Shown in pieces: positions 45,000 through 57,747 of a stretch of DNA of 64,000 nt. Made by a program: the position numbers and the translations under genes. The notes beneath the pieces are model-generated. The model did no database searches and was not told the origin of the DNA. It saw only the letters and a program-made list of their open reading frames with translations. Every line of letters starts with the position of its first letter. The stretch's first letter is position 1. This DNA comes from Circinella umbellata (lineage: Eukaryota; Mucoromycota; Mucoromycetes; Mucorales; Lichtheimiaceae), in assembly GCA_025093555.1 (NCBI GenBank), contig JAIWNF010000041.1, positions 248,001-312,000 on the forward strand, written 5' to 3'.

Positions 45000-46224
45000 T
45001 ATCTATGAACAGGATTCTATTTCATATTTGGGTGTAGATTGTACACGACAGATATATAACCAGCAGGATTATCTATAATGGAACCAGGCATTCGCATGTC
45101 TGTAATAAAAAGAAAAAGTCAATAAAAAGAGCCAATAAAAGATACAAAATTAGATTATCCATGTATTCAAAGCACACAAAACTTACGAAATTGACGAAAA
45201 AAATAGAGAAACACGGAGAGATCTTGGGAGATCTTCCTGCTTGTTACACTTATCCGCTAAATGTACAACATCTTTCTTCGTTGTTTTGTGGGAATGCAAC
45301 CCTATTTCGCTGATTCCTTTTCTTCCAATCCCACATTCATAATCCTTTGCACATTCTGCAGCACCATACTCATTGCCTTCTCGGAATAACACCGGTAATG
45401 GTGCGATTCCTGATACTACTCGATCCTTAGTATCCACTCTCGTAGTTGCTACCGATGATTTATCTCTACATATAGAAATAACAAAAGTATATAAAGAATG
45501 AGAACATCATGTTTATTACAAACAAATAAACGAACATCTTATTCGTAAGAAGATATGACTAAATAACCCTTACCTTCTAGCAGCAAGGAATAAGTTGTCG
45601 AAAACTTTATCTATTACTACTCACAAGCGAACTGTGTAATCCATTTTGGATCCATGATTCTTTATCCAATCAACAGTTTTCCAGCAATATAAATCTAGAT
45701 CTAACAATATCGACATTTGGGTTGAATACTCGTCATAATGTGTTCTGGGGTTTATAAAACCATATTCGCTTATTTTGCTCCATAACTGATCGATGGTGGA
45801 TTGTTCTTGTTCTAAAGTAAGCGGAGCAAATCGTGATGCAGGTGGTGGTATAGACGGCGATGTAGTGGAAGGAGATCATGATGATGATGACCCACGTTCT
45901 TTGATGAAACGAACATTTTTTGACACGCGTCATTGCAATCTTCGAGTGCAAAAATTCCATCTGATTTGATTTTATCAACCCGGTCACTTATAAACACTTC
46001 CTCCCAACATTTGTCATCCATGTCGAGTAAAAAGGGATGTGAGGGACTATATAGATATATGGAAAAGACAATTGCGTTAAAAGATCAGTCTCTCATCCAA
46101 TATTATATATATAATAGAAAAATAATAATTTACTGTTCGTAAGCGGATTCTACACCATATTTGTATACAAGATCTTCGACATAAACCTTATTGCGAAGAT
46201 CCCACTTCTTTTTATCGTCCATTG
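45000..46224 (-). pseudogene. Decayed multi-exon gene of the unknown family (copy 4)
   Basis: Exon-like blocks in order: MDDKKKWDLRNKVYVEDLVY...ESAYE (46224-46138, donor GTAAAT-like), MDDKCWEEVFISDRVDKIKS (about 46021), LTLEQEQSTIDQLWSKISEYG...LDLDLYCWKTVDWIKN (about 45815-45630, donor GTGAGTAG), then DKSSVATTRVDTKDRVVSGI...EGNEYGAAECAKDYECGIG (about 45465-45190), and MRMPGSIIDNPAGYISVVYN (about 45100), ending in TAG. The GAAE-CAKD block corresponds to GAAELARQDN of copy 2. The parts are well preserved, and some junctions work, but I could not link all blocks in frame. It may be a young pseudogene or a live gene. Function unknown. Confidence 0.5.
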
Positions 46225-46892
46225 CTTAAAAGCTTTTTGGAAGGCAGTCTTCATTTCGACAGTCAAATCAAGACTGTCTTCTTTTGCACTTTAATACAGG
46301 CATAAGCTACGTCTCATGACCCCAATTTTCAATTTCGTCGATTTCATGAAAACTGCGATTTTTAAAATCTCCTAAAAGTAACAAGTAAATGAATGAATGA
46401 ATATGTAATTAAAGTAAAACAGAACTCTCCCAATAAGATACTTACAGAAGAACGACTATGTTTGACGCCTGTAGTGCTTTTGTTTCTTGTTTAAGATGAC
46501 ATCGAAAAGAACTTGGATCAAAAGCTTGCTGATTTCTTGAAAATGAATTGTTCCGTTGTGTGTGTTGATTTGACGCGTTTCGATAGGAGTTTATTGATTT
46601 AACGTGGATGGTAGATCAATTTATGTAATTGATGGTTTATTCGTGGTTGTTTGTTCTAGTTCGTTTGAAGTACATAGAAAAGGCTCACTTTGTTGTAGAT
46701 TTTATTGTTTATAAATGCCGACAGGTGATTATTAAAGCAGAACGACATCCATTTGGAAAAACGTGACATTGGGTGTTCTCTTAATGCGACTTTGACTTTT
46801 ATAAAACATACCGCATTTTACGTTGGTGTCAAGGTTAATTTGGTTGATGTGGAGTTCTATATCAATATAACATAATCTGATATATTGATACC
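46225..46892. other. Intergenic
   Basis: No coding blocks recognised. Probable upstream region of the preceding gene. Confidence 0.45.
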
Positions 46893-47341
46893 CGTTTATG
46901 TATTTACTTTATAAAATTCTTGGTTTTATATATAAAGTCTAGTACAGTCTGTTTATTATGATAAAATAAAATGGAAAAAAGAAACTGTGTATATATCAGT
47001 AAGTTCTTTTTTGTAGGTACTATATACAAAGTCATATGAAACGAGCAATAGAAGAATTTATATTTAATTGATACTTCTTATCAACAAATATATAATACAT
47101 ATAAATAGATAATGGGCTTTTTTCCCCAAACTAACTAACAGTATACATACAACTTTTATACATAGTACAGCAGAAGTTTATACACATATGAAGCCATTTA
47201 TTTTTTACAAGAAGTATTTTCCTTTGTAAGGGGATGAAAAATGCTACAACTTAGAGTAAAATTTAGGGTAGTATTACAAATAATTTATTAAAAATGGAGT
47301 GTACGTAAACTTGTTTAATATTATAATTATAAGAGAACATT

Positions 47342-49066
47342 TTAATGAATTTTAAAAGTTTGTTTTTGTAGTGGGATACCGTCGAAAAAGTTGTGGTGCT
47401 CGTCTCTATCTTCTACTCTGCACATACCAATTGCTTTGTAATAATCTCCATTCTTTTTGAGAATAGGGTAGTACGTAAAATTCAACCATATAACTCCCCG
47501 CCGTTTAAACGGTACTCCGGCAAGTAGCACACATCGAGCAGATTTTCCAAGGGGCTCTGTCAAACCATGGAAAGAAAAACTTGTCGTGCAAGTGGTGCTC
47601 CATAGGAGGTTCTCTTTTTTGATTGACATAAAATGTGATAAGTTATTAAGGTTCTTCATTATATTAATGTGATCCTTAGTATCAGGTTTTAACCCTTCTA
47701 TGCGCCAAACGTTTATAAGCTTTTCATTCGTCGACCCCTGTGGTTGTAACCGAATTACAAGTCTCCAAAAAGGTCTACGATCCTCTTGAGGAAAAGGTGG
47801 TATTTTAATTATAATATTATCAAGGTTTAAATTGATAATCTCTCGTTGACCATTCGTCATTCCAGCACATGTAACTTGTAAAACGTTTTCGTTGACAGTG
47901 TAGTTTCTAAAAGATGTTTTGTAAATAGCCCAATATTTATGTTCTCCATGCGCTCCTGTCCAAGATGGTAAATTGAATTTTTGTATGGGTATATCAACTT
48001 TTATGTTGCTTTTGTCGCAATATTGAGTACTGACGCTGCGTCGTGTTCTAAACATAGTTTTGTATCGATCAGATCTTCCAAAACACAAAATACAAATATC
48101 TTGTTTTGCTAGAAGACCATAAAAACGAATCATCAATGTTTGAATATCTTGATTGTAATCAATTTCAATTTTATCCATGACACCAGGAAATATGTTGGCG
48201 AGTGCAAATACATGGTCGTGTTTTTTGCTACTGGTGCGTCTGTGAGCATAATGTAAAATAGTGCAGATGTCAAAGGGAAAAAACCCCTTACGAAAAATTG
48301 GAAACCATAAACTTGGTAGCTGGTGATACCAACAATGGGTCTCTTCGCCAATGAAAATTATTTTTGATGACATTATTGCCTCTTCCAAAGTCCACATACG
48401 TTTCATCCATTGAGCTTCTACCAAAGAGATGTAATCTGTATGCGCTATGTTGGACAAGAAACCACTATACTTCACAGTTAATTCAGGTACTAGTGCTATT
48501 GTACAATATGCATTTCTGTATATATGATGCATCTGACGTATTTGATCACGTTTTTCTTCGTCGTTCGTTTGATCAATGCACATTTGATCATACCAAATAT
48601 ATTTAATATTAAAATCTTTGCATATTTCTTGTATAAGTTCTTCAAATTTAACAAACTTGACTTTGCCTGGAATTCGGTCTCGACTTTTTAATATTGTTCG
48701 TAGTACGGTCTTGCTTGAATATATAATCTTGTGTTTGCCTTCATCATTTCGCTCCATATCCCCAGTAGTTTCATTTTTTGTTATTTCACCGGATTGGTTC
48801 CATGAATAAGATAACGCACAATATCCTTCTTGTACTTCAGACCCTTTTACCGGTTTCATGTCAGATGTACGTACCAAGCAACTTGGCATAAACGATGGTT
48901 TCGGGAGTATGTATGGTATCTTTTTAGGTGGTTCATCATACTTATGTATGTTTTCTTCTTTACAATTGTCGCCGGGTTTTTGATTTTCTAAAGGTCGAAG
49001 ACTGTATATTTCCTTTTCCTTTTTACAATCGCTATATTGCCTCTTTGTATATGTGATATACGTCAT
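47342..49066 (-). CDS. HET-domain protein C (574 aa)
   Basis: Single coding exon from ATG 49066 (MTYITYTKRQY). It has the longest variable N-terminal insertion (about residues 11-45, including LENQKPGDNCKEEN). HET blocks: GYCALSYSWNQSGE (81-94), IKYIWYDQMCIDQTNDEEK (154-172) and QWMKRMWTLEEA (219-230), then KKHDHVFALANIFPGVM and LPSWTGAHGEH. The C-terminal half is shared with A, B and D, ending LQKQTFKIH. It has Asp instead of Asn in the CINQ motif, as in canonical ascomycete HET domains (CIDQ). Nearest in sequence to copy A, judging by RIPGKVKFV and TTGDMER/TTGNMER, so A/C and B/D appear to form pairs. Confidence 0.9.
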   Translation of the reverse strand: MTYITYTKRQYSDCKKEKEIYSLRPLENQKPGDNCKEENIHKYDEPPKKIPYILPKPSFMPSCLVRTSDMKPVKGSEVQEGYCALSYSWNQSGEITKNETTGDMERNDEGKHKIIYSSKTVLRTILKSRDRIPGKVKFVKFEELIQEICKDFNIKYIWYDQMCIDQTNDEEKRDQIRQMHHIYRNAYCTIALVPELTVKYSGFLSNIAHTDYISLVEAQWMKRMWTLEEAIMSSKIIFIGEETHCWYHQLPSLWFPIFRKGFFPFDICTILHYAHRRTSSKKHDHVFALANIFPGVMDKIEIDYNQDIQTLMIRFYGLLAKQDICILCFGRSDRYKTMFRTRRSVSTQYCDKSNIKVDIPIQKFNLPSWTGAHGEHKYWAIYKTSFRNYTVNENVLQVTCAGMTNGQREIINLNLDNIIIKIPPFPQEDRRPFWRLVIRLQPQGSTNEKLINVWRIEGLKPDTKDHINIMKNLNNLSHFMSIKKENLLWSTTCTTSFSFHGLTEPLGKSARCVLLAGVPFKRRGVIWLNFTYYPILKKNGDYYKAIGMCRVEDRDEHHNFFDGIPLQKQTFKIH

Positions 49067-49075
49067 TTCTTGTTT

Positions 49076-49158
49076 CTGTTTTGAACATAATAGATTGCTC
49101 AGTAAATTAATGTCTTATTTGGTATTATTGATAATTATTATTACGTATCTTAACTTAC
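49076..49158 (-). other. Predicted 5'-UTR intron of HET gene C
   Basis: Donor GTAAGTTAAG at 49158, acceptor TTCAAAACAG ending at 49076, 9 nt before the ATG. Confidence 0.7.
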
Positions 49159-50955
49159 GACAAAATAAATTCAGTGGTACGTAAACAAAAAGAAAAACCA
49201 GAGAAGTAGTCTTGTATCAATGAATTTTAAAAATGCTTATTTGGCTCAATTAGAAAATATATATATATATATATAGATAGATTTGTTTCTTATATACGTG
49301 ACAACGTTTGATATAAAGCTAATAAAATAAATAATAATGTAAAGTACGTAGGTAATCAAAAAGATGAGAAAAAGAATAATCCACTCTTTTATTCCTTTTA
49401 AATTGATTTGAAGAATGAATTAAAGTTTTCAATATGTATTCTTGTGCTATTATACTCTGGCTAACCCGACAACCGTGGGTGTTGCACAATCAAAAGTTAA
49501 AAATTAAGAACGAGTATGGAACCTTATATGTATTAGTTTACCTGTTTGGCTAAAATATAGAATTTTCATAGAAACGCATTGTTAAGTTGTAAATGTAAGC
49601 AGAATTGTTTTTTTTGTGTGGATATCAATAATTTTAAGTACTATCTTATTGAAGGTGTAAAGAAGGCTTTTAACTATTGTGGCATATATTTAGAATGGGG
49701 GGGGGGACCACAACTCTAAACTCATGAGTTTTGGTGGGGCTAATTCCTAGTTCTATGATAATATGTGTCTTATTTCCGCGCTGCGTAGCTTTATTATATC
49801 TTTTTTCTCTTCCCCGTTATTACTCTCAATAAATTACCACAATGTCCTGTCTCCGAAAAATAACCTACGTTAGTCGATTTACGCATGAAAAAGTACAGTA
49901 TTAAATAAATAAATAAAAAACTTTGAAATCAGGAAAAGGCAGAACTCGTGGTCGCTCAACCTTAATCGCAACAGAGTGGATATAAATGAATTAAGCTTGA
50001 TATATAGCTACATATGTACGTAGCGGAAGCTATTCGAGAAATAACAAAGTTGCTTAAAAACTTTTTAAAGAAGTGCTTACATTGATCCACTATATGTTAT
50101 TATCTTACTAGCATGATTAGATTATACTTTTATAATACGTAATATAGGTTCCTTTCGAACGCATTACACACAATAAACTCTGGTATATCGTATATTTCCG
50201 CTCACTTTCTGATATCCACTTTTTAATGGTCATCAAACGCCGACCATTTCAATTATTATTCTTGCTCCATACTTTTACTCTATTACCCATTACTGTATAA
50301 TTTTTTTTTGAAAAGGGCTATGGACACCACAAAATATACTATATTAGGTACTTTCAACTCTTACGTACACCCCACTTTTATATGTTTTTTTCAAAGGCAC
50401 ACAACAATCTGATATTAATAGTTGTATCGTATCCAACCATTTATACACTATCTAAATTACAGTTATCACAGTTCTATGTTTTTATGAAACTTATATTATC
50501 AGCTCAACTTTATATAGAATAACGGTCTATATTTCTTATTTTTTTCTCACTATAAATCATTACGCATGTAAGTAGACAAGTGGAAATTGTAACTCTTATG
50601 AAGACAAAATAAACAAGGATCAATTATAGAATATATACTTTTGGAGCTACATTATGAGCAATCCAATATAAGCGTTATTGGTGTTGATAAAGCTATTACT
50701 GATATATAATTTATATGGTTCAAGAACTTATTAGATAGCTTCTATTTATTTGTGAAGGGGTGTCCGTATTCCAAATTTTTTGGGGTGTCTTCGTAGCAAT
50801 TCCCTTTTGAAAATATGTAAAAGCGATAAGATTGGATAATGTGTGCGTACCTAACTCGTAAAACAATATATCGCAACTTTATTATAAAAAATACTTCTTT
50901 TTTTAACCTCTTTAGTCAATATTTAGTATACAAAAAACTGAAAAAAAAAGTCTAG

Positions 50956-51338
50956 CATCCTGAAAAAAAAACCATTACTTTATACTAAAAGAAAGTCAAG
51001 AACATAATCGCACTGAACAAAAAAAAAGCAGGATTACCTCTCTTAAGTGACAATAATAAAAATGATCGGGTGGGAGTGGAAGAGGGGGGGAATAGTAATC
51101 GTTCAATCTTTAACTAGTTATTAAAATTATTTGTTATTAGTCTATAAGAAGAGTTCTTTTGCATAATAAACATATATTTTTATTTATAATAATGAAATCT
51201 GCTCTGAACTTCTTTTTAATTAGGTACAACTTGATTGTAATTTGAGTCATGCTGCTGAGTTTTATATATTTGTTTTTCCTTTGTGGTCAAACAGAAGCTT
51301 TTTTTTTTTTGACAGGGCATACCTTATTTGAAATAGTC
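50956..51338. promoter_or_regulatory. Upstream region of the mitochondrial IleRS gene
   Basis: No gene. Contains poly-A runs, a G-run (51085-51090) and AT-rich DNA. An in-frame extension of the synthetase to 51249 is possible but would bury the presequence. Confidence 0.5.
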
Positions 51339-54300
51339 ATGAACCAACGTACATTGGCTTCTTTTAGCCTATTACGTTTTACTAAATCAAGAGGCTTTCA
51401 AACTTCTTGTATTTCATTAGCAAAAAAAAACCCATATACTGATACTTTATTACTTCCAAAAACACCATTTCCTTTACGTGCAAATGCAGTAACTCGTGAA
51501 CACACATTTCGTGATCGATGTACAAAGGAATTATATCCTTGGCAGGTAATAAAATAGAAGAAACACGATAATAAGAATGATAATAATAATAATGTTGGGT
51601 TATTCATTGTATATATTAAATTAGTTAAAAAATAACCCAAAAGAGTTATTTATTCTTCATGACGGTCCTCCTTATGCTAATGGCGATGTTCATATGGGTA
51701 AAAAAAAAAGAAGATAAACTTGTGTGTATGTGTGGTGTTTTGAATAAAATGAACTAAGTTTATTTGATTAAAATATAGGTCATGCTTTAAATAAAATTTT
51801 AAAAGATATTATTAATCGATATAAAATGCTTCAAGGACATAAAGTTTGGTAAGAGGAGAGGGGTGTATGTGTATCCAAATAGATTTATATACTAATAAAG
51901 AATAATATATATATATATATATATCAGGTACCGACCTGGTTGGGATTGTCACGGTCTTCCCATTGAATTAAAAGCATTAGAAGCTATTCGACAAAAAGGA
52001 AGTGAATTATCGGCTAAAGAAATTCGTCAATTAGCAAGAAAAAGAGCATTATCCGAAATTGAAAAACAAAAGAAAGATTTTAAAAGTTGGAGTGTGATGG
52101 GTGATTGGGATAAGCCTTATCGTACATTAGGTTAATAATATTTATATTATGGATTGAAACAGTAATAAAAAAAGAAGTGTCAATTAATAGTTTATTTTAT
52201 TTTATTTTAGATAGGGATTATGAAATTAGACAATTAAGAGTCTTTAGAGAAATGATGAAAAGAGGTATAAAGTCTAGTAATATCAAACTATCCCCCCCAT
52301 ATATAACTAAAAATGAAAGATTATATTTTATAGGATATATTTATCGTCAATTGAAACCTGTTTATTGGTCACCTTCTTCAAAGTAAGAAAGAGTTCTCAT
52401 TTTTAATAGTATGTTATATAGAAAAAAAACTAATTATGTCTTATTCTATCATTTTAGATCTGCGCTTGCAGAAGCCGAATTAGAATATAATGAACAACAT
52501 ATTTCACGATCTGTTCATGTTCGTTTTCCATTAACTCAATCACGTAAGTTTCCCTTTCCTATCTTTATATAATGTTGCTTTTTTTTTCTTATTAACTAAA
52601 ACTAAATCATTTCTTTTAGCTACTGTATTACAAGATAAACAATTAGGACCTATTTATGCTGTTATTTGGACAACAACACCATGGACACTTCCAGCCAATA
52701 AAGCTATTTCAGTTCATCCTGAATTAACATATTCTCTTATCAAAATACAAAAAAACATTGAAACATCCCACTATATTATTGGCAAAGATCGAGTAGAAGC
52801 ATTTAGTAAAGAAATTAATGCCGATGGGATAGAAATTCTACATGAAATCGAAGGTAAAGATTTAGTGGGTACCATGTATAATCATCCATTGTGGAATACA
52901 TCGATGCCTATTATTGCAGGTGATCACGTTACTGCAGAATCGGGTACAGGACTTGTTCACACTGCTCCTGGTCATGGTATGGAAGATTATGAGGTATGTC
53001 AATCCTTGGGTATTGATCCATTTAGTCCAGGTAAATATATAGTTTGTTCATGTGTTGAGTGTGTGAGGATCGGGGTGGTTATCAGAAAAAAAGGGAATTA
53101 ATGTTTGGATGGGGATCATTTTTTTTTTAATTTTAGTGGATGATGCTGGTCGATTTACTTTTGAAGCTGGACCTGAATTACAAGGGATGGTTGCCTTTGA
53201 TGAAGGTACAGATACGATTATTAAAAAATTAATGGATTTATCTGTACTTGTTCATGAATCTGATTATGTACATAAATATCCTTATGATTGGAGAACCAAG
53301 AAACCTGTGATGTTAAGGTAAATATTGAGTGGATTACTTGAAAAAAAAAATATCAAATAAAAACTTACTTTTTTGTGTAACATTAGAGCTACAGCACAAT
53401 GGTTTGCCAATGTTGAAGATTTACAAAAAAATGCAGTAGCTGCATTAAAATCAGTACGCATGGTACCTGATGTTTGTATGTATTTTATAATTTGGGTGGG
53501 TGGAGAAGGGGTGTTTGTTTTTTATCATTATTTACTAACAAAACAAAACAAAAACTCCCCATATATAATAGCTATCAGAAGATTAGAACAATTTACTATT
53601 TCAAGAAAGGAATGGTGTATTTCTCGTCAAAGATCATGGGGTGTTCCTATTCCAGCTTTATATGATATTGAAACGGGAGATGCATTACTTACGGATTCAT
53701 CGGTTGAACATATTATTAAAATATTTGAAGAACGTGGTATTGATACATGGTGGGAAGAACAAGATGATTCAATTTTTGTTGCACCTGAATATCGTAATAA
53801 TGGAAAACACTATAAACGAGGTTATGATACAATGGATGTTTGGTTTGATAGTGGTACATCATGGACTATGATTGAACCAAGGTAATTAACTTTTTCCTTT
53901 TTGTTTCCTTTCTTACAAAGATATATATTTTAATATTATTTAAATGTATATTTATAATAGAGGAGAAGATCGTCCAGTAGCTGATGTATATCTTGAAGGA
54001 ACGGACCAACATAGAGGATGGTTCCAGTCTTCCTTATTAACTTCAAGTAATAATAACTCTTTTTATATAATTCCATGGTTGTTCTTTGTGGGATGGTCCT
54101 AACTTTCTTTATAATTTAATTTTTTCATTTTAGTTGCTGTTACTGGTAAACAACCTTATGGTACACTTATTACTCATGGATTTTCACTTGATGAAGAAGG
54201 TCGTAAAATGTCAAAAAGTATTGGAAATACAATTGCACCTAGTGTTATTACTCATGGTGATAAGGTAAAAAGGACAAAACTAAAAACTTTTGAACACCTT

Positions 54301-55699
54301 AAATTAGATACTCAAATTACAATTCTATATTAGAATAATAAACAATTCCCTGCTTATGGTACGGATGTATTAAGAATGTGGGTAGCCAGTTGTGAATATA
54401 CAAAGGATATGGCAGTAGGTCCATCTATTATTGGTAAGGGAAAACATTTCCATGTTCTTTCTTTAATTGTATATATATATATATATCAATCAGGTCTTTA
54501 ACTCTATTATTTATTAAAAAAATAGCTCAAGTATCTGATAATATTCGTAAGATTCGTACAACAGCAAGATTCTTATTAGGAAATTTACATGATTTTACAT
54601 ATAAAGATTGTGTTCCTTATGATCAATTAAACGAGGTATGATAAAAAAATGATGATTATTATCAGTGGCACAAAGCTTATTTATATATTTATTTTTATTA
54701 GACGGATCGATATATGCTTCATGAACTTTTTGAATTTGGTGAACGAGTCACTCAGGCGTATGATAATTTTGCATTCAATCGAGGTAAATAAATTAAAAAT
54801 TAAAAATACCTTCATACGTAACTAAATTCTTTACTATTTTATTTATCTATAGCAACACATCATATTCAACATTTTACAACCAATAATTTATCAGCCTTTT
54901 ATTTTGATGTTGCCAAAGATCGATTATATAATAACACACATGATGCATTGACAAGACGTACAGCACAAACTGTCTTATACCATATTTTACGTGCCTATAC
55001 TGCATCGATTGCCCCTGTAGCATGTCACACAGCAGAAGAAATTTATGAAAATTATCGATCACTTACACCTAATTCTGAATCATCTGTATTTAAACAAGGA
55101 TGGATTCCATTAGAATCTGAATGGTATCAAACAACTTTAGAAGATAGATGGAATATTTTAAAACAATTAAAAACTGAAGTCAATCAAGTTTTAGAAATAG
55201 CTAGACAAGAAAAGTAAGTTACTTTTTTTTAATTGTGTAGAATATGTTTTTGAAGAAAGCCTTTTCAATTTACGTATCTATTTATTTATAGAGTATTACG
55301 TTCTTCACAAGAAGCGGATGTGGATATTTTGATTGATATGAATTCAACTGTGGGTAAAATGATTCATTCCATGGATTCAGAAGAATTAGCCAGTTTCTTT
55401 TTAACTTCTAAAGTTAATTTATTACAAAAAAATCAAGAAGATAAGAATGAATTAAAATCCTTTGAACGTGATACACAACTTGGAACAGGTAACAGGAAGA
55501 AAAGAATAGTAGAAGATACAAAGGTTGAAAATATATGATTATTTAAATGCTTTTTTTTTTATCTACGTATTCTTTAGATCAAACAACATGTAAAATTATT
55601 ACAAGACCTTCTACACAATATAAATGTCCACGTTGTTGGAATTATCATGCCAATGAAAGTGATACATTATGTTCAAGATGTGCTCAAGTTCTTCAATAA
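51339..55699 (+). CDS. ISM1: Mitochondrial isoleucyl-tRNA synthetase (973 aa, 19 exons)
   Basis: Exons: 51339-51545, 51625-51697, 51779-51848, 51928-52130, 52211-52264, 52334-52382, 52458-52543, 52620-53030, 53137-53317, 53387-53475, 53572-53881, 53961-54046, 54134-54264, 54334-54433, 54526-54635, 54702-54783, 54853-55213, 55292-55488, 55578-55699. The total is 2922 nt in frame. It charges mitochondrial tRNA-Ile. The start [14 protein letters not shown] is Arg/Ser-rich without acids, a typical matrix presequence, so this ATG is preferred. Class I signatures: [16 protein letters not shown] (HIGH), [13 protein letters not shown], editing-domain [47 protein letters not shown], and [10 protein letters not shown] (KMSKS). 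The C-terminal Cys4 zinc site CPRCWNYH...CSRC marks bacterial/organellar-type IleRS. Length agrees with the yeast enzyme (about 1000 aa). Confidence 0.97.
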
Positions 55700-56068
55700 G
55701 AGAAATTGTATTTTTCTATTTCCTCCTCACTGTTCCTCTTCCTCTCTCTCTCTCTCTTTCTCTCTTCAAATCTTAATAATAACACTTTTTTTTTATATAT
55801 GTGTTAGAAGTGTATATATAAGTAATAGAATTCAAAACATTGGATGCATAAAAGGGTTTCTTTTCTTAATAATAAATTAAACTAAACCATATAAAAAAGA
55901 AAAGGTGCCACATTTTATACACTGTCCACATGACAAAACCTTTTTAGAACTCATGAGTTGTATCAATACTTAAAAAGAGTTATTGTAACTACTCTTTTTT
56001 TTCGCTTTAGTTCATCTTGCAAAAAGAAAAAAAAAAATACCAAACCTCTTTATTTTATATAAAAAATC
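55700..56068. promoter_or_regulatory. Intergenic between IleRS and BTB genes
   Basis: Contains a CT repeat (55740-55763) and a poly-T tract, then the BTB gene's 5' region. No gene. Confidence 0.5.
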
Positions 56069-57747
56069 ATGTCAACCGATATTTATTTTAATAATAATAA
56101 TAGTCCTACAACAATAAAAACAACAAGAACAGAAACTCAACATGATAATAATCTTTTACAAAATTCCAATGCATCTAGTTCTGTTGTCATGTTTGAATCA
56201 CCTACAGTAGAAGTTCCTGATCGAACAATAACACCATTTAAAAGTGTTAATATTAATGTGGATGAACCATTGGATAGAAGTCAATTTGCTGTTTATGAAG
56301 GTATAAGAAGAGGGGGTGAGGGTTCTTTCGCAGGAAAAAAACTAACATTATTTATATAAATACAGAAAATTTACCTGAATGGAAGTTTATTAGTGATTCA
56401 CATAAATCAGAAAGACAAGGTAAATAATAATAAATATATATAGATATCCCTATGCGCAACTTATATATATATATATTTTTAGCACTTCATAAACATATTG
56501 CGGATCGTTTACAACAATTACGTGATATTGAAGAATGGTTTGAAAAAGCCAATGGTGATTTTCATAATAGAGTAGAAGAAGCTTATGTTGCCTTATCCGA
56601 TGAACTTTCTGAAAGACATCAATTTTTTGAAAAAGAGAAAAAAAAATATGATCGAGAAGAACAAGTTATGAAAGAAGTACGAAAATTTCAAAATGAAAAA
56701 GTAAAATTAAATGTTGGAGGACAACAATTTGTTACTTCAAAAACAACGTTAACTCGAGATCCCAATTCATTACTTGCCAATTTATTTCATAGTAAGTTAG
56801 AAAGAAACTTATTTAAGCTTTCTGTTTTTTTTACTAATAGAATGGTCTCGTTTTTTTATGTCAATATAGCACAAAGGCCTGATGAAGATGGATCTTATTT
56901 TTTGGATCGTGATAGTACTTATTTTAGACTTGTACTTAATTATCTTCGTGATTTAAAAGTAAATACTATCATACTTTTTTGATCTTACGTAGAATATTAT
57001 ATCTAATTAATATATATATACATTATAGATTCCACAAAATGCCTTGGATGATCCTAGAATGTAAGTGTTTGTTATAATTCGCCATATTAAATATATATAT
57101 TAACTTTTTAATTAATGTTATTTAGTATGGATGAACTTATGCAAGAAGCTCGCTATTATAATATTCGTGGTAATGTCCTTAACTTAAAGCAATAAAGTGA
57201 ATGTAAAGATGAATGTTTTAACATAATTTCATTTAGATCTATTAAAACTTCGATGGATGGATCTACCTGTTGTCACACAAGGTAAATATTTGTATATTCA
57301 TTAATAACAAACAAAGAAACAAATATATAACACCTGTATACTATGTAAAAGATGAATTATATAGTCTTTATCCATTATCAAGATCTTCTTCCAATAATAG
57401 AGAACAAACGATATTTAATTTACAAGGAAAAATGCTTTGTGGATTAGATTTTTCAAATTATCATATCGATCCAAGATCCGATTTTTCTGGCAGTAACCTT
57501 GAAAATTGTAAATTTGATAATGCTTGGTTTGGATTTGATTTTGAACATCAAGTCAATTTTAGTAATACCTATTTAAAAGGAGTTCAATTTCCAGATCCAC
57601 ACGCTGAACGGACTGCACCAGGTAAAATATGATTTATTATTGAGATGGTCAAGTGGATTAATTAGTTTATTTTATTTAGGTGTGAAATTTAATTTGGTGG
57701 GTGCTGATGTTGATAATATGAATCGTCATTCTGTACATTTTAATTGA
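56069..57747 (+). CDS. KCTD-like BTB (T1) and pentapeptide-repeat protein (380 aa, nine exons)
   Basis: Exons: 56069-56300, 56366-56419, 56483-56791, 56870-56958, 57029-57060, 57126-57169, 57237-57281, 57352-57621, 57680-57747; 1143 nt in frame. An Asn/Thr-rich N-terminus (1-75) precedes a coiled coil (about 96-165, HIADRLQQLRDIEEWFEKA...). A T1-type BTB domain follows (about 169-265): VKLNVGGQQFVTSKTTL, DGSYFLDRDSTYFRLVLNYL, MDELMQEARYYNI. A C-terminal run of pentapeptide-like repeats begins LCGLDFSNYHI, then SDFSGSNLENCKFDNAWF and VNFSNTYLKGVQF (about 305-355). T1-BTB proteins of the KCTD type oligomerise, and many serve as Cullin-3 adaptors; a BTB plus pentapeptide layout recalls animal KCTD9. 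The substrate is unknown. HET unit D begins only about 30 bp after its stop codon. Confidence 0.9.

Larger units (their letters stand above)
46893..50955 (-). repeat. HET unit C: duplicated block around HET gene C
   Basis: 3' flank: ATGTATTTACTTTATAAAAT and TGGTTTTATATATAAA at 46899-46940, matching units A and D. 5' flank: TTATTTCCGCGCTG (49767), TTGCTTAAAAACTTTTTAAA (50050; cf. 29113 GCTGCTTAAAAACC), CTCACTTTCTGATATC (50202) and AAAAAAAAGTCTAGCAT (50940). The order is collinear with unit A, with extra DNA at about 50320-50820. Confidence 0.7.
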
